DNA from: Diplodia intermedia
Lineage: Eukaryota > Ascomycota > Dothideomycetes > Botryosphaeriales > Botryosphaeriaceae
Direction: 5' to 3'
DNA length: 64,000 bases
NCBI GenBank assembly: GCA_021495925.1
Contig: JAKEKT010000003.1
Coordinates: forward strand, 434,001-498,000
Shown in pieces: positions 36,797 through 47,461 of this stretch. Within the stretch, counting starts at the first letter, position 1; each line of letters opens with the position of its first letter. A program made the translations under genes and the position numbers. The notes under the pieces are model-generated. The model had not been told where the DNA came from. It did not search any database and saw nothing but the letters and a program-made list of their open reading frames with translations.

Positions 36797-37950
36797 ATGT
36801 CGACCGCCGACCAATCCCCCTTCTTCATCCGCCCTGAGGACGTCCGGTGCCTCGACTCATCGCAACCCTTCCAAGTGCTCCGCAGCTACCTTGCCGTCAA
36901 TGCAACCAACGAGTGAGCATCCCTGCCCATGCACACCTCACCTCCACTCACAGCGCGCCGGGACCTCGATGCTGACCGCATGTGCTTCTAGGTTGTGCGC
37001 CGAGCATGCATGCTGCTCCCCCGACACCCAGGCAACATGGGTGCTCCAGCGGGACATTCTGCATGCCCTGATCATGCCCGTAGTCCAGCTCTTCCACCGC
37101 GCCTCTCGTCTGGCCGAAGCCGCTCTGTGCAGCTCCAAGTCGGAGGACCTTGAGATGGCCTTCACTGGCGACGCCCGCAGCGGCTTCCTCTGGCTGCAAT
37201 GCTTCCTTGCGGACGAGGAGGACTGGTGCCAGTCAATTGGCTGTCCTGGTATGCTCCAGCCCACTCTGCCACCTGCTGCCACCTGCTAACAAGCTCACAG
37301 CATGTGTTGTCACCTCTGCTCTCTCAACCGAACAGCACCTTCGGATAACTTTCACCGCCCTCAACCTTGCCAACGAGTCCAGCTATGCCGCAAGCCCTGC
37401 CCAGACCCTCCCCTCGCTTCCATTCTTCGCCGAGGCTCTCCGTTACGCCATTGATACCGATCCTTTCTGGGAATCCTACCCCGGCGCCTCCTCCGCCTTT
37501 GAATCATCCGCCCAGAAGCTTACCGTACACATCCATGCTCTCATGGAGCAGTGCGGCGAGATCGACGCCCTTGTTTCCGACTACGACGCAACACCCACTG
37601 AGTCTCAGATGTCCAGCGGCCTCGTCAAGTTCCAGCAACGCGCCCAGCCCGTACGGGCACCCTCGGGTTTCCTTAGGATTGGGGCTGAAAGCAAGTGCCC
37701 CGCTGTCAAGCCCAGCCGTATGGCGAAGCGCCAACAGCGCATGCGCCAAGAGGAGCAGATGTTGCTGCAGCAGTTGGTGGCACAGTGCTGGGGCCAGGTT
37801 GCTCTCGCCGGTGCGGTTCCAGGCGCACGGGATCGCGCCCATATCAAGGCCCTGATGCGAGGCCCTCGCAACATGAACGGTTTTGTGCTCGGCACTGGCA
37901 GCTCAACAAGCTTCGGCGAGAAGAGGAGGCGGAGCTTGACATGTCCTTAA
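36797..37950 (+). CDS. Protein of unknown function, 340 residues
   Basis: Three exons: 36797-36912, 36992-37248 and 37301-37950, totalling 1023 bases. The introns have GTGAGC and GTATGC donors and CTAG/ACAG acceptors. The product begins MSTADQSPFFIRPEDVRCL. It has a mostly helical middle (WVLQRDILHALIMPVVQLFH; FAEALRYAIDTDPFWESY; a Cys-containing ADEEDWCQSIGCPACV) and a basic, Gln-rich helix near residues 275-300 (KRQQRMRQEEQMLLQQL). No signal peptide or transmembrane segment. I do not recognise a family. The 3' end is uncertain: the current frame ends RRRSLTCP, but an extra intron ending at 37901 would join to a different frame reading LNKLRREEEAELDM. Expression data would settle this. Confidence 0.7.
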
Positions 37951-40303
37951 TTATCCCGAACCACCTTACACCTCCGCCTTATGGATATTCTTCTAGAATG
38001 CAAGAGACAAAACTTGCATTATTCTTCTACATTTGCACCAATCACCTAGGGGGGTTCAAAAGGAAAATAGGCTGGGTAATGGGTTTCTTTCGGATGGTGT
38101 TTGGACGGATAAAAAGGGGTGCATCATCAAGGCGTTTACTGGGGGAGTTTAAACCTACGGCTGGCGTTATGGTTTATTTGGCATCGGTTGATACCTCAAA
38201 GACGTTCCTTCTACTTTTTTTTTAGATTGCGCAGAAGAAATTCACTTTGCGTTAACAACGCACATTTTCTTTAAAACCTCGGATTGCCTACAGAGTGTCC
38301 TACAGTGTCCCACAGTCCCGCCAACTCCGTGTCGTGTGAAAATCGGCATGAATATGTTCGCTGAGTTGGGAAATGATTCCAAACGCAAACACGCGTCCCA
38401 ACGGCTCTGTCCGTGACGTGTATTGACTACTTCCCCACAGCCATTTTCTGCGTTGTTTCGGTTCTACGCTGAAACCCGTTGCAGGTGGCCTAAAGTGAAC
38501 AGTTCATTGACGTAAGCCATCCCGCCCTCAGTGCCGTCCTCATCATCGAGCAGAGGGCGAAGTTGCGACGCAGCAGGAGAGCTTTGGCGAGATGCCGATT
38601 GACGCACATACCTTCCAACCGAAGCCTCGCAGCCAACGCACGTGAACTCTGTTGAAACCCTCTCGGCAAGCTCATCCGGCCAGCCTTGCTACCTAGGTTC
38701 CGTCCGCCTTTCTGCAAGCCACGTTCTCGAAGACTCCACGATACCAAGGCCGTGGCGCCCGAACGAATGCAAATACGCTGACCGGTTATCGCTGACTCGC
38801 GACGGCGTCTTTCTTTCCCCCCCATTCTCTCCCTTTATTTTTTTTTCGCCACCGCCGGCACGAAGGATACGTCCCGACCGGTGACCAGGATATGAAGTCT
38901 GGAGTCTTCTAGGGCGCCCGCGCTGCCTACCTATCTACCTTGGGTCGCTATCGTGCATTTCCCTTCTTAGCGGCGGCGGCGGCTAGCTCACGTGGCAAAA
39001 AGGCGAGGCGAAAAAAACGTTAAGCTCCGACGCACAACCCCGACGGCAGTGCCACCACGGCGTCCAGTCGTCGTTGTACGCCTGTTGCATTTGCTGTACA
39101 GCCACGCGACGAAAAAAAACACACAAGAGGACCGACCCATCGCCGATGCGGGCGGGCGCAGGTACGCTCAGGGTCCAGACGTCCAGACGCATGGGGAGGG
39201 CAACCCCCCGGTTGGACGGCGGGAGGATGCGTAAGAGCCGCCAGTCAGCTTACTCGACTCGCTTTGCTCGATGCGGCGGTGCTGCTGCTGCTGCATGTTT
39301 GTGTCGGAGGCTCGTGTTCAGGAGGCCATCTATGTATAGGATAGTAATGTGGCTGTTTGCTATGTAGGTAGGTAAAAGGTGTTGTTGGTACGGGCCCGCT
39401 TACTCGGCCCACACCGCAGTTGGTTCTTTGGTGATGTTGCATTCGAAACGGCGAAATGCAACATCATTGACGAGCAACGCCAGAACTACAACCCTCCAAG
39501 AAAAGAGATAAGACAAAGAGAGAACGAGTAAGCCGGTCATGGTGGCGTCGAAGGGTCCCCAGCTTGAAGATTATGTGGTAATTTGAGTGGCTGAAGACTT
39601 GAAGAGGTACATGTTTCTATGTACCTTTTGGTTAGTGCGCCCTGTGGCGGCCGGTGGTCGTTGAAACTATCGAAAGAACGGAACCCGAAAACGGCGCTTA
39701 GCGAATTCTGCTGGACGCTGTTTGGACACGCTACGGCTGGAACCGCTCTGACGCTCGTTACGGCGCTCGTTCGCAGCGCTTCGCTTCGGCTGAAGAAGAA
39801 ACATTTGGATAGTGGCTTCGCTGAGTAGAGCTGAATAGACCGAGCTCCAAAGATTCAAATACCCAATCAGCACCTTACCTACTGGAGCATATTGCTCCGA
39901 GAGGCCTCCCAGTCAGCGCACGTGTCCGTTTCACTTCATCGTCACTTGCGTCCCGAGACACTAAGTTGAAATACTTTTGTGCGGCCATTGATGATGCGTA
40001 TCCTAGCCAATGCTATGCACAGTAGACGTATAGGGACGAGAAAGCAAAATTCCCTACGCCAAAGAATATCTCGACGTCCGCCAACCTCACATGCGCCCAT
40101 ACTTTACAATCCCAAACCCCTAGAACGCCTGGCAGACTCGAAGTCGGTACCCCCGAGGAGGGAACACGAGACTGGAAAAACGGAAACCATTAAGTCTTTC
40201 AGAAGAGGTGTCGTCGAGTCGTCGCTTCGGACCCAGAAGAGAAGACGCTTATTGACTTTTTGCGGTAGAAAACAGAGGAAACAAGCCGGCAGGGGCGAAA
40301 CGC
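37951..40303. other. Long convergent intergenic region, nothing defended
   Basis: 2.35 kb between two converging gene ends. It contains T/A runs (38214-38224, 38830-38850, 39105-39118) and short frames only. A sequence near 39700-39800 is rich in CGCTCGTT/GCGCTTCG-like words without an identifiable element. Confidence 0.45.
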
Positions 40304-42064
40304 TTAGGCCTTGCTCTTCTTCTTCTTCTTCTTCTCCGACTTCTCTCCTTCATCCTCGCGCTTCCTCTTCTTGGGATCGGCTGCGCCTTCAGTCGTGTCT
40401 TTGGACGCCTTCTTGGCCTCCTTGGCTGCCTTCTTTGCTTCCTTAGCCTCACGCTTCGCAGCACGCTCGGCCTTTCTTGCCTTCTTCGCCTCCTTCTCCG
40501 CCTTCTTCGCGGCCTTGTTGCCACCCTTCGACTTGGGCGCATCGTCCTCGGATTCACTCTCAGAGTCGGAGGCACCGTCGACCTCTTCGATGCCGTTAGC
40601 CGCGGCGTTCGCGGCCGGCTCGTTGCCAGTAAGACCATCAGCGTCGGCGTTGTACTTCTTGGCCTCCTTGATGTCGAACTTGGGTGCGTTGACCTGGCCA
40701 GTGGGACCGATCGCAGTACCCTTGGACTGGATGGGCTTGCCCTCAAGGGCGCGCAGTCTGCGCTCAATGGCAATGCGGGCAGTGTTTCCGAGAGCAGCCT
40801 TCTCCTCCTCAGTGGGCTCCGCGTCGGTACCCTCGCTGTTGGCACCCCAGTCGGACAAAGAGTCGACACGCAGACCAAGAGCAGCCTTGGAAGCAAGCAT
40901 ACGGGCAATCTTGCCCTTGTTCTTACCAGAAGCCTGGCCAATGAGGGAGGCGTGGTAGATCAAACCGTACTTGGGCGTGTCGTGCTTGGTCTTCAAGGCC
41001 CTGAAAAGAGCCTTCTCGGCACCAAGAATCTGAATGGTGGAACCGGGCGACTTGGCCAGACTGATCAAGCTACCAGAGTGAGCGATCAGGCGAGCGCCGA
41101 CGAGATCACCAACCAGCGCAGTGAGGTTGGGAGCGATAGCCTGCATGCGGCTAGAAAGATAGTTGGAGAGGGTCTGGCGGTACTCGGTGAAGCCGACGAC
41201 CTGCTCGGCCAGAGCCTTGATGTTCTCAAGATCCTCGTCGGTGATCTCGGTACCCATGGAAACCTCAGCGGCAACCTTCAGCGAGGCCTCGATCTCCTCG
41301 GGCAGAACATCGGAGAGATCGGTGTTGACGCAGCTAGATCTCATTCCCATAGCCAGAATAACACGCGAATATGCCACATTGTCGTTGATGATCTTGGCCA
41401 TCTCAGGGAAATGCCAGCCATACCACTCCTTCACTCTCATGGCGTAGATGTTGAGCTCCTTGTCTAGATCGTCGAGAAGAGAAATGGCCTGGATAATCAT
41501 AGTGTCGACCTTGTCGGTGGAGAACTTAAGCTTGTGACGGGACAGCGAATGAGACAGACCAAGAGACATGGTGGAAACGTCGTCGGGCTTAAGCGCGGGG
41601 ATCAGAGAAGTAAGGTGAAGGCGAATGGCGCGGAAAACGTCCTGGGTGGAGGCGTCCGAAATGGGGGTGATGGACAGGCCCGGGAGCTTGTTGATGGCAT
41701 TGCCCAGCTTGGGGTCGGCTACAGCGAGAGAGGCCTTCTTCTCGTCCTTGATCTCGTCGAGAAGGCTGCTGAGCATGGGCGTAACCTTGCCGTCGGTCAG
41801 GGCAGCGGCCTCATTGAGGGCGGTGGCAGCGCTGTCGAACTTCTCAAACTTCTTAAGCTTGAGCCTGCACGCAAACAACGTTAATACCGGCTCGGCTGGC
41901 TATGCGCATTTGGCAAAATGGAATATATAGAGTACTGACAGTCCGCAGACGCCCTCGGCGGTCTCAGTCTCTGATACGAGATCATCGCGCTTCAGCAGCT
42001 TCTTGTCCTTGGCCTTGAGCAGAGCGTAGCCGGCGCTCGTTTCGGTGAGGATGAAGAGGGTCAT
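40304..42064 (-). CDS. NOP58: Nucleolar protein 58, box C/D snoRNP core component
   Basis: Two exons, right to left: 41940-42064 and 40304-41864, totalling 1686 bases and 561 residues. The N-terminus MTLFILTETSAGYALLKAKD is the NOP5 N-terminal domain. The NOSIC region includes VKEWYGWHFPEM (about 187-198). The Nop RNA/protein-binding domain has LGAEKALFRALKTK followed by KYGLIYHASLIGQA (about 322-350). The C-terminus is a Lys/Glu/Asp repeat tail ending in poly-Lys, encoded by a CTT-type repeat at 40315-40337 (minus-strand AAG codons), as in yeast Nop58. It assembles with Nop56, Snu13 and fibrillarin to direct 2'-O-methylation of rRNA in the nucleolus. The donor GTCAGT is slightly off consensus. 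Head to head with ARP10 (369 bases between starts). Confidence 0.97.
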
Positions 42065-42433
42065 AGCGAATAGCGCGGGGGAATAAAAATGCCCGTCGTA
42101 GGCGCAAGGTCGGGGGCGGGTGCTGCTGGTCGCGTCGCAGCTTTTTCTCTGGCGGGCGCTGCAGTTTTCGACGGCAGCTCGCACTTTTTCTCGCGCTAGC
42201 GGCCAGCGGCCCTTTGTTGTTCCGGCCCATCGCCCGCCCGCGCCAAGCCTGCCGCCAGCGCGTCTTCCTGCGCACGCGTCCAAGTGTTTTGTCCCTCGTC
42301 CCAGCATCTCTCACATTTTCCCATCCACTCTAGCGAGGACCGACGTCACTAGGCCGGCGAAGGTCGATCTGCCGGCACTCGACCGCCCCAATCTGGTTTG
42401 GCTGTTGCGAGCCGCATATCCCGCCGCGTCAAT
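42065..42433. promoter_or_regulatory. Shared divergent promoter region of NOP58 and ARP10
   Basis: 369 bases between the two divergent start codons. GC-rich with no clear TATA box on either strand. Confidence 0.5.
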
Positions 42434-44224
42434 ATGAGCTCCCAAGATTTCCTGAACCCGAAGCTTTCTGTCGGACGCCAGCGGCCCCAGTCACTGCAGT
42501 TTGACCCAGGGCGCAAGCTCTCACCAACTACCCCTTCTGCGCGTGCCCTGTCCGGCATCTATGGCTCCTCGGCAGCAGCAAGTTTCCGCTCCGATGAGGA
42601 GCATTTAATCTTCGAGTTTGGCTCTCGCTTCCTTCGCGCTGGATTCGCTGGAGAGAGCAAACCGCGCTGCACCAGAGCCTTTGGTCCCGAAGAGCAGCGC
42701 AGGGTTGGCGATTTCCGCCGCTGGATGCCCGGCTATGAGAACGTGCGCCGGAAGCGAAAGCGAGGCCAGGACTGGGGAGAGGAGTATGAGTTGTGGAAGA
42801 TGGACCTACGCAATGCAGACCTCGGATTGGTGGAAGACAAGATCGAGCGAGCTGTCAGAGAAATCATAGCCCAGTACCTTCTCCTCGACCACCGGCCACG
42901 CCGTGCTACCGTGGCAGTACCTGCTCAACTTCCACGCCCGTTGATGTCCGCTCTGTTATCCTCGGTTTTCACTACGCTCCAGGCCATCAGCATCACCGTG
43001 CTCTCTGTGCCGGTCTTGAACATCGTTTCGGCGGGTCTGAGATCGGGTCTGGTCGTTGATCTCGGATGGTCTGAAACAACAGTTACCGCTGTATACGAGT
43101 ACCGTGAGATTCACCACAGAACCAGCGTCAGAGCTGGAAAGTACCTTACGGAAGAGATGGCCAAAGTCTTGAATGAGGAATTACACAGATCCAAAAAGGA
43201 CCCACCGCCGGAGGTTCAGGAGGAAGTCACGTTTGAAGAGGCAGAAGAAGTTCTAACGCGGATGGCTTGGTGCTTGAATCGTGAGGAAGCCAAAAGAAAG
43301 AAGATTGGGGCGGATCAAGACAGCTCGGCTGAAGAGGCCAATAATCCCGCCATCACAGTGCCCTTCCCGTCTGCAGGACCACCTGTCACGATCTCAGTTC
43401 CTTTCAATCGGTTTGCTGAGCCATCTGAAAACGCATTGTTCGCCAGCAACTGTTCCGCCCACGATATCGATGACCATGATCTTCCCATTCCACTACTTGC
43501 CTACAACGCCCTCCTCTCGATACCCATCGATGCACGCAAACTCTGCATGCCGCGTATCATTGTAACCGGTGGTGCATCAAAGTTACCCGGAGTAAAGCGG
43601 CGCATACTCGCAGAGGTCGAACACTTGGTAAAGAAACGCGGCTGGGATCCAGTGCGTAGCTACGGTAGCGCAACGCAGAAACGGGAAGAACTGAAGGTGC
43701 GGAGTCATCACATTCGCAACAGCACCATCGACACGCTTGCGCCGCTCCCGCCACAACCTTCGGGGGATTCCAGCGTTTCGGAATCGACAGGGCAACAAGA
43801 AGAGGATGAAGATCACAGCGCACAGCAGACTCCCGGCTCACAAACTCCTACCTCGCAGCGAGCCTCGTCACGTTCGTCTGGTACCGTCACTCCATTTCCA
43901 GCATCAGAGTTGCCGCAGGAGATCGACCCAATAACGGCCAAACTACAAGAACTAGGATTGAAAAATCGCCAACCTGGACCCGAAGGTATAGTGCGTGGGG
44001 TCGAAACGCTTGGTGCGTGGGCGGGTGCAAGCATCGTGGCGCAGATGCGTATACGTGGGATTGTGGAGGTCGACAAAGACCGATTCATGCAGCATGGTCT
44101 TGCCGGCGCAACTAAGGATTCGGGGCATACGACTGTGGTCGAGCAGAAGAGGCAGAGTACGCTGGGTAGCGGAGGAAGAGCTGCGGGCGATAGAGGTAGC
44201 TGGACATTGGGTGTTTGGGCCTAG
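42434..44224 (+). CDS. ARP10: Actin-related protein 10 (dynactin pointed-end subunit, fungal RO7-like)
   Basis: One exon, 596 residues. The actin-fold start reads HLIFEFGSRFLRAGFAGESKPRCTR with the Gly-rich phosphate loop degenerate. The central subdomain has PLMSALLSSVFTTLQAISITVLSV and SGLVVDLGWSETTVTAVYEY, and a C-terminal IIVTGGASKLPGVKRRILAEV matches the adenosine-loop region. The divergence at the nucleotide site, the insertion of a charged segment (about residues 245-300) and a Ser/Gln/acidic linker near 470-500 fit the fungal Arp10 group rather than actin, Arp1 or Arp4. Arp10 caps the pointed end of the Arp1 minifilament in dynactin, needed for dynein-based nuclear and vesicle transport in hyphae. 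The first in-frame ATG is at 42434. Confidence 0.85.
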   Translation: MSSQDFLNPKLSVGRQRPQSLQFDPGRKLSPTTPSARALSGIYGSSAAASFRSDEEHLIFEFGSRFLRAGFAGESKPRCTRAFGPEEQRRVGDFRRWMPGYENVRRKRKRGQDWGEEYELWKMDLRNADLGLVEDKIERAVREIIAQYLLLDHRPRRATVAVPAQLPRPLMSALLSSVFTTLQAISITVLSVPVLNIVSAGLRSGLVVDLGWSETTVTAVYEYREIHHRTSVRAGKYLTEEMAKVLNEELHRSKKDPPPEVQEEVTFEEAEEVLTRMAWCLNREEAKRKKIGADQDSSAEEANNPAITVPFPSAGPPVTISVPFNRFAEPSENALFASNCSAHDIDDHDLPIPLLAYNALLSIPIDARKLCMPRIIVTGGASKLPGVKRRILAEVEHLVKKRGWDPVRSYGSATQKREELKVRSHHIRNSTIDTLAPLPPQPSGDSSVSESTGQQEEDEDHSAQQTPGSQTPTSQRASSRSSGTVTPFPASELPQEIDPITAKLQELGLKNRQPGPEGIVRGVETLGAWAGASIVAQMRIRGIVEVDKDRFMQHGLAGATKDSGHTTVVEQKRQSTLGSGGRAAGDRGSWTLGVWA

Positions 44225-44862
44225 CGGTATGAGATACGATGAACATGTTTTTGTTACGTGCTACGCATAGATGTACGATTGGCATAGATAGTGAATTTGT
44301 ACGTTTCATGGTAATACAGCATGCTGTCTTGCTAGGGTCGGTACCATGTCCAGATACGTATCCGGAGTTAAGCCGAAGAGATTTTTTGATGACTTCAACG
44401 ACAGTTTGAACAGTGTCATCACATTTCGGTGCGTTTCTGGAAGCGCGTTTCTGGATAAGGGGCGGTAGACCAGGGATTCAAAGTAAGCAGAAGGAATGCG
44501 CGCGTAGTGGATATTTTCGGCGGTGCGTCCCGCCCTCAGTTGTGCAGCGGCCCATTTGCATCCGCATAATCTCTTTTGGACATGGTTGTCCGGTCTTCTC
44601 TTGCATCTCAGTATATTCTCTTTCCTTACTGTTCCGGTTTCTGTCACTCTACCGAGCTTCAAAACCATATTTCCTATGTTTGTCTTTCTCTCTTCGTTTT
44701 GGCCTTGTTGGACCGGCAACTACAACTTGCTCGCTGTTTTGCCCGCACCTTCTACATACAGTCGACTAACCAACCAACCTCTGAAAGCTGTGTACTGTCT
44801 TCCACTTGCACCCTCGCGACGATCACCCCCAGAATTTGCACCCCAGCTACCTCGGAGCCACC
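44225..44862. other. Intergenic region ahead of RPC9
   Basis: 638 bases. The right half is pyrimidine-rich (44570-44860), consistent with promoter and leader of RPC9. No gene seen. Confidence 0.5.
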
Positions 44863-45490
44863 ATGAAGGTCATCGAGAAACAGTCGTCTGTCCTCACCAA
44901 CTGGGAGGTCCTCAACATCGTCCGCGAACAAAAGGCCGAATATGAAGGCAGCGACGGCAGCGGCCGCACCCGGCCCTTGCCCAGCAACCTGAGCCGCGTC
45001 CTCACCGATGTCCGTTTCCCTTCCGTTCCATCATCGCCACGTACGTGTGCGCGCCGCCCCGATTTCTAACCAAAAAACCCCGTGCAAAAAACAGGTCGAA
45101 GCGCAGCTCACCGCGGCATCCTCGCCGCTCGCCGGCAGCCACAAGTACCGTGAAAGCGCCATCCGCGCGCTGTACGTCCGCGCCAAGGAGGCCGGCTTCG
45201 AGATCGAAAAGGCCGAGATGCTGATGATTTTCAACCTGCGGCCCAAGTCGCTGGCCGAGCTGGACACGATCATGGAGGAGCTCGACGGCCGTTACGACGA
45301 GGCGAAGCAGGAGGAGCTGCTGGCCATCGTCGGCGAGTGTCTGAGCCCGCTGGGCGACGGCGAGGCGGCGCCGGCGCAGGACGCGAAGGGTACTGATTGG
45401 CGCTATGACAAGCACCGCCAGGGCGGCGCGGAGGTCGGGCTGAAGGGGGAGAGGCTCGACAAGGCCATGGCGGGTGTGAGCTTGGGGTAA
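44863..45490 (+). CDS. RPC17: RNA polymerase III subunit Rpc9/Rpc17 (CGRP-RCP, Rpb4-like)
   Basis: Two exons, 44863-45009 and 45095-45490, giving 180 residues. The start MKVIEKQSSVLTNWEVLNIV and the helical C-terminal region KAEMLMIFNLRPKSLAELDT with MEELDGRYDEAKQEELLAIV match the Rpb4/HRDC-fold family of Pol III subunit C17. With Rpc25 it forms the stalk of RNA polymerase III, which contacts TFIIIB at promoters. The donor GTCCGT is weak, but the acceptor AACAG and frame agreement (LSRVLTD joined to VEAQLTA) support the intron. The stop is only 134 bases from the convergent COG8 stop, so the 3' UTRs probably overlap. Confidence 0.9.
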
Positions 45491-45624
45491 ATTGGCGCGT
45501 AGGAGGGCAGGCATGTGTGCCATATCCGCAGAGTGGTGGGCGTTCATCGAGTTTGTGTTAATTGTAAGGGTTCACTTTTATTTGGACGTGAGATGCTATG
45601 TATGTCTAGCTGGGGTTTCCCGTC

Positions 45625-47088
45625 TCAACTAGAAACACTGGCAGTCCTGCCAGCGCCTACACCACTCGCAAGCAGTTCCAGCCTGCTAGCTTGAATGCGA
45701 TGCTTTTTCATTACCTCCACCCATTCCTCTTCACTGTCTCCGTCTTCATCCTCGTCTAGCTCATCCTCCAGCAGTGCAAGCAGCATTCCGAAATCCCCAC
45801 CCAACCGGCCCAGACTTCCTGCACAGTAGAGCACCTGCGTCAACAAACTGTCTCTAGAGGCACGATCGTGTACGCTGGGGAGATATCTCCGTAACGTCTC
45901 AGATAGAAGCTCTATGAGATGTTGAGGAAATGTGGCCAAAGCAGAAGGCAACGGTTGTAGTGTATTGTCTTCCCCTGTACGGGTAGGAGATTTGAGACCT
46001 TGTCCAAGCTCGGTATTGTCGTCGCCAGCCGAACCTGGCGCCGGGAGCGCGGATGGAAATACACTCTTGTACATGGAGATGATCGCAAAGCTTTGTTCGC
46101 GGAAAATTTCGATATACCGCTTCAAGTAGCGTTCCGTCTGCTGACCCCCGGCCCAGTTGTCCTTGGCCTTCTCGCCGTCCGACCGCCGGGCGGCTTCCTG
46201 GTCTGCCAACTCCCGCAGCGGGTCCAATGCCTCGAGCGTGGTGAGCAGATTGGCCAGCCGACAGACAAGGAAAAGCGCGCCCAGAGCTCCCTCGTTGCCG
46301 CCTATGCTCGTGCTCTTCTGATTATAATTCCACGCCTGGTCGAGCTCTGGAGCTATGCGCCTCAGCCACCCGATCGTCCGCATTGCGCCCGCGAGCTTGA
46401 TCCCTTGGCTCTGCAGGCTGGTGATCAGGTTGGTCGCCATGCCCTTCATCTCGTGCTCCGCCTGCGTCGAGATGTCCGTTACCAAACCGACGTTGGGATA
46501 CAGCGCATGTAGCCGTTTGATGTGGGCGTGCAGGTCCAGCGCAGACGCGTAGTTGGCATTGTTTAGCCCTGATGCAGCCGAATTGCCCGCGCCTTGGGCA
46601 GCGGCGCCGGAAGATGAGATGGCGGACGACAGCAGGGTCGGCAGCTCTAGAATGTCGGCCACGCGGTCCACGTTGCGGGCCAGGAGCATGGCCTTGCGCC
46701 GCCGATCGAGGATCGCATTTTCGTTGGAGCGACTGTAGGTCTGTTCGAAGTCTGCGCTGGCGGATTCGAGCTCTGGCAGAGCGTCTCGGAGGCGGGCGGC
46801 GTGTTCGGCAAGCTCGGGCAGGGAGGAGGACAGGCTGCTGAGGCTGGAGGAAGAGGCGATTATAGACCTGTGGGAGCGTTTGGACAGAGCCTGGAGGCTG
46901 CGGACGGTGGAGGCGGACGAGTAAGCGAGGGACTGCGGCTCGGAGGAGCTCAGCGAGGACAGGGACAGGGTGGCCAGGCGGTTGAGGTAGGCATGGGTGG
47001 TTGGGTCGGACGGAGACGGGACGGGCCTGGCGGGGGCATCCTGGGCGTCGAAGTAGGGCGTAAGCAGGTCGTAGAGCGGGTCGGCCAT
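45625..47088 (-). CDS. COG8: Conserved oligomeric Golgi complex subunit 8
   Basis: One exon, 487 residues, starting MADPLYDLLTPYFDAQDAPA. The Dor1/COG8 region includes STVRSLQALSKRSHRSIIAS, LRDALPELESASADFEQTY and DRRRKAMLLARNVDRVADILELPTL in order, followed by the helical stretch with GMATNLITSLQSQGIKLAGAM and LRRIAPELDQAWNYN. COG8 belongs to lobe B of the COG tether, which captures retrograde vesicles at the Golgi. The protein ends with an acidic run (EDELDEDEDGDSEEEW). An upstream extension of the open frame is present but lacks family sequence, so I start at the ATG at 47088. Divergent from the UBE2O-like gene. Confidence 0.93.
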   Translation of the reverse strand: MADPLYDLLTPYFDAQDAPARPVPSPSDPTTHAYLNRLATLSLSSLSSSEPQSLAYSSASTVRSLQALSKRSHRSIIASSSSLSSLSSSLPELAEHAARLRDALPELESASADFEQTYSRSNENAILDRRRKAMLLARNVDRVADILELPTLLSSAISSSGAAAQGAGNSAASGLNNANYASALDLHAHIKRLHALYPNVGLVTDISTQAEHEMKGMATNLITSLQSQGIKLAGAMRTIGWLRRIAPELDQAWNYNQKSTSIGGNEGALGALFLVCRLANLLTTLEALDPLRELADQEAARRSDGEKAKDNWAGGQQTERYLKRYIEIFREQSFAIISMYKSVFPSALPAPGSAGDDNTELGQGLKSPTRTGEDNTLQPLPSALATFPQHLIELLSETLRRYLPSVHDRASRDSLLTQVLYCAGSLGRLGGDFGMLLALLEDELDEDEDGDSEEEWVEVMKKHRIQASRLELLASGVGAGRTASVSS

Positions 47089-47461
47089 GGTGGCCAGCGA
47101 CTGCAGGCAGTGGTGATGTGGTTCGGCGCGGGCAACGGAGCTGCCGCGCTTCGGGGTGCCGGCGCGCGGAGCGGCCAGGCCTACATGTGATTGGGAATTT
47201 CTCGTGCTACCTCTGGCGCGCCGACGTAAGGTCAAGGCACAGCTCTCTGTCTCACTGTCTCTCCGCGACCAACCTCCCGCCGCAACCCTCTTTGCGCTCC
47301 AAGCCGACTCCGCCCGTTGCGCCCTCGTCCGGCGACGCCCTCGTCCTTGACAGACCCCGATCCTCGCCGCACTGGAGTCGCCTCCGGATACCCCACCATC
47401 CTCGCCGTTTGCCGCAGCCCACCAAATCCCATAGGTCCGCGCCGCGCGCCTGCTTCCCAAC
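47089..47461. promoter_or_regulatory. Divergent promoter region of COG8 and the UBE2O-like gene
   Basis: 373 bases between two divergent start codons. Cytosine-rich on the plus strand, with no clear TATA box. Confidence 0.5.

Noticed and set aside
39690..39810. GCGCTTCG-like word cluster resembling a repeat relic
   Set aside because: No direct or inverted terminal repeats, no target duplication and no coding similarity are visible.
40311..40958. 215-codon plus-strand frame opposite NOP58
   Set aside because: It overlaps the Lys/Glu tail of NOP58. Phe/Ser/Ala runs are what the complement of AAG/GAG repeats gives.
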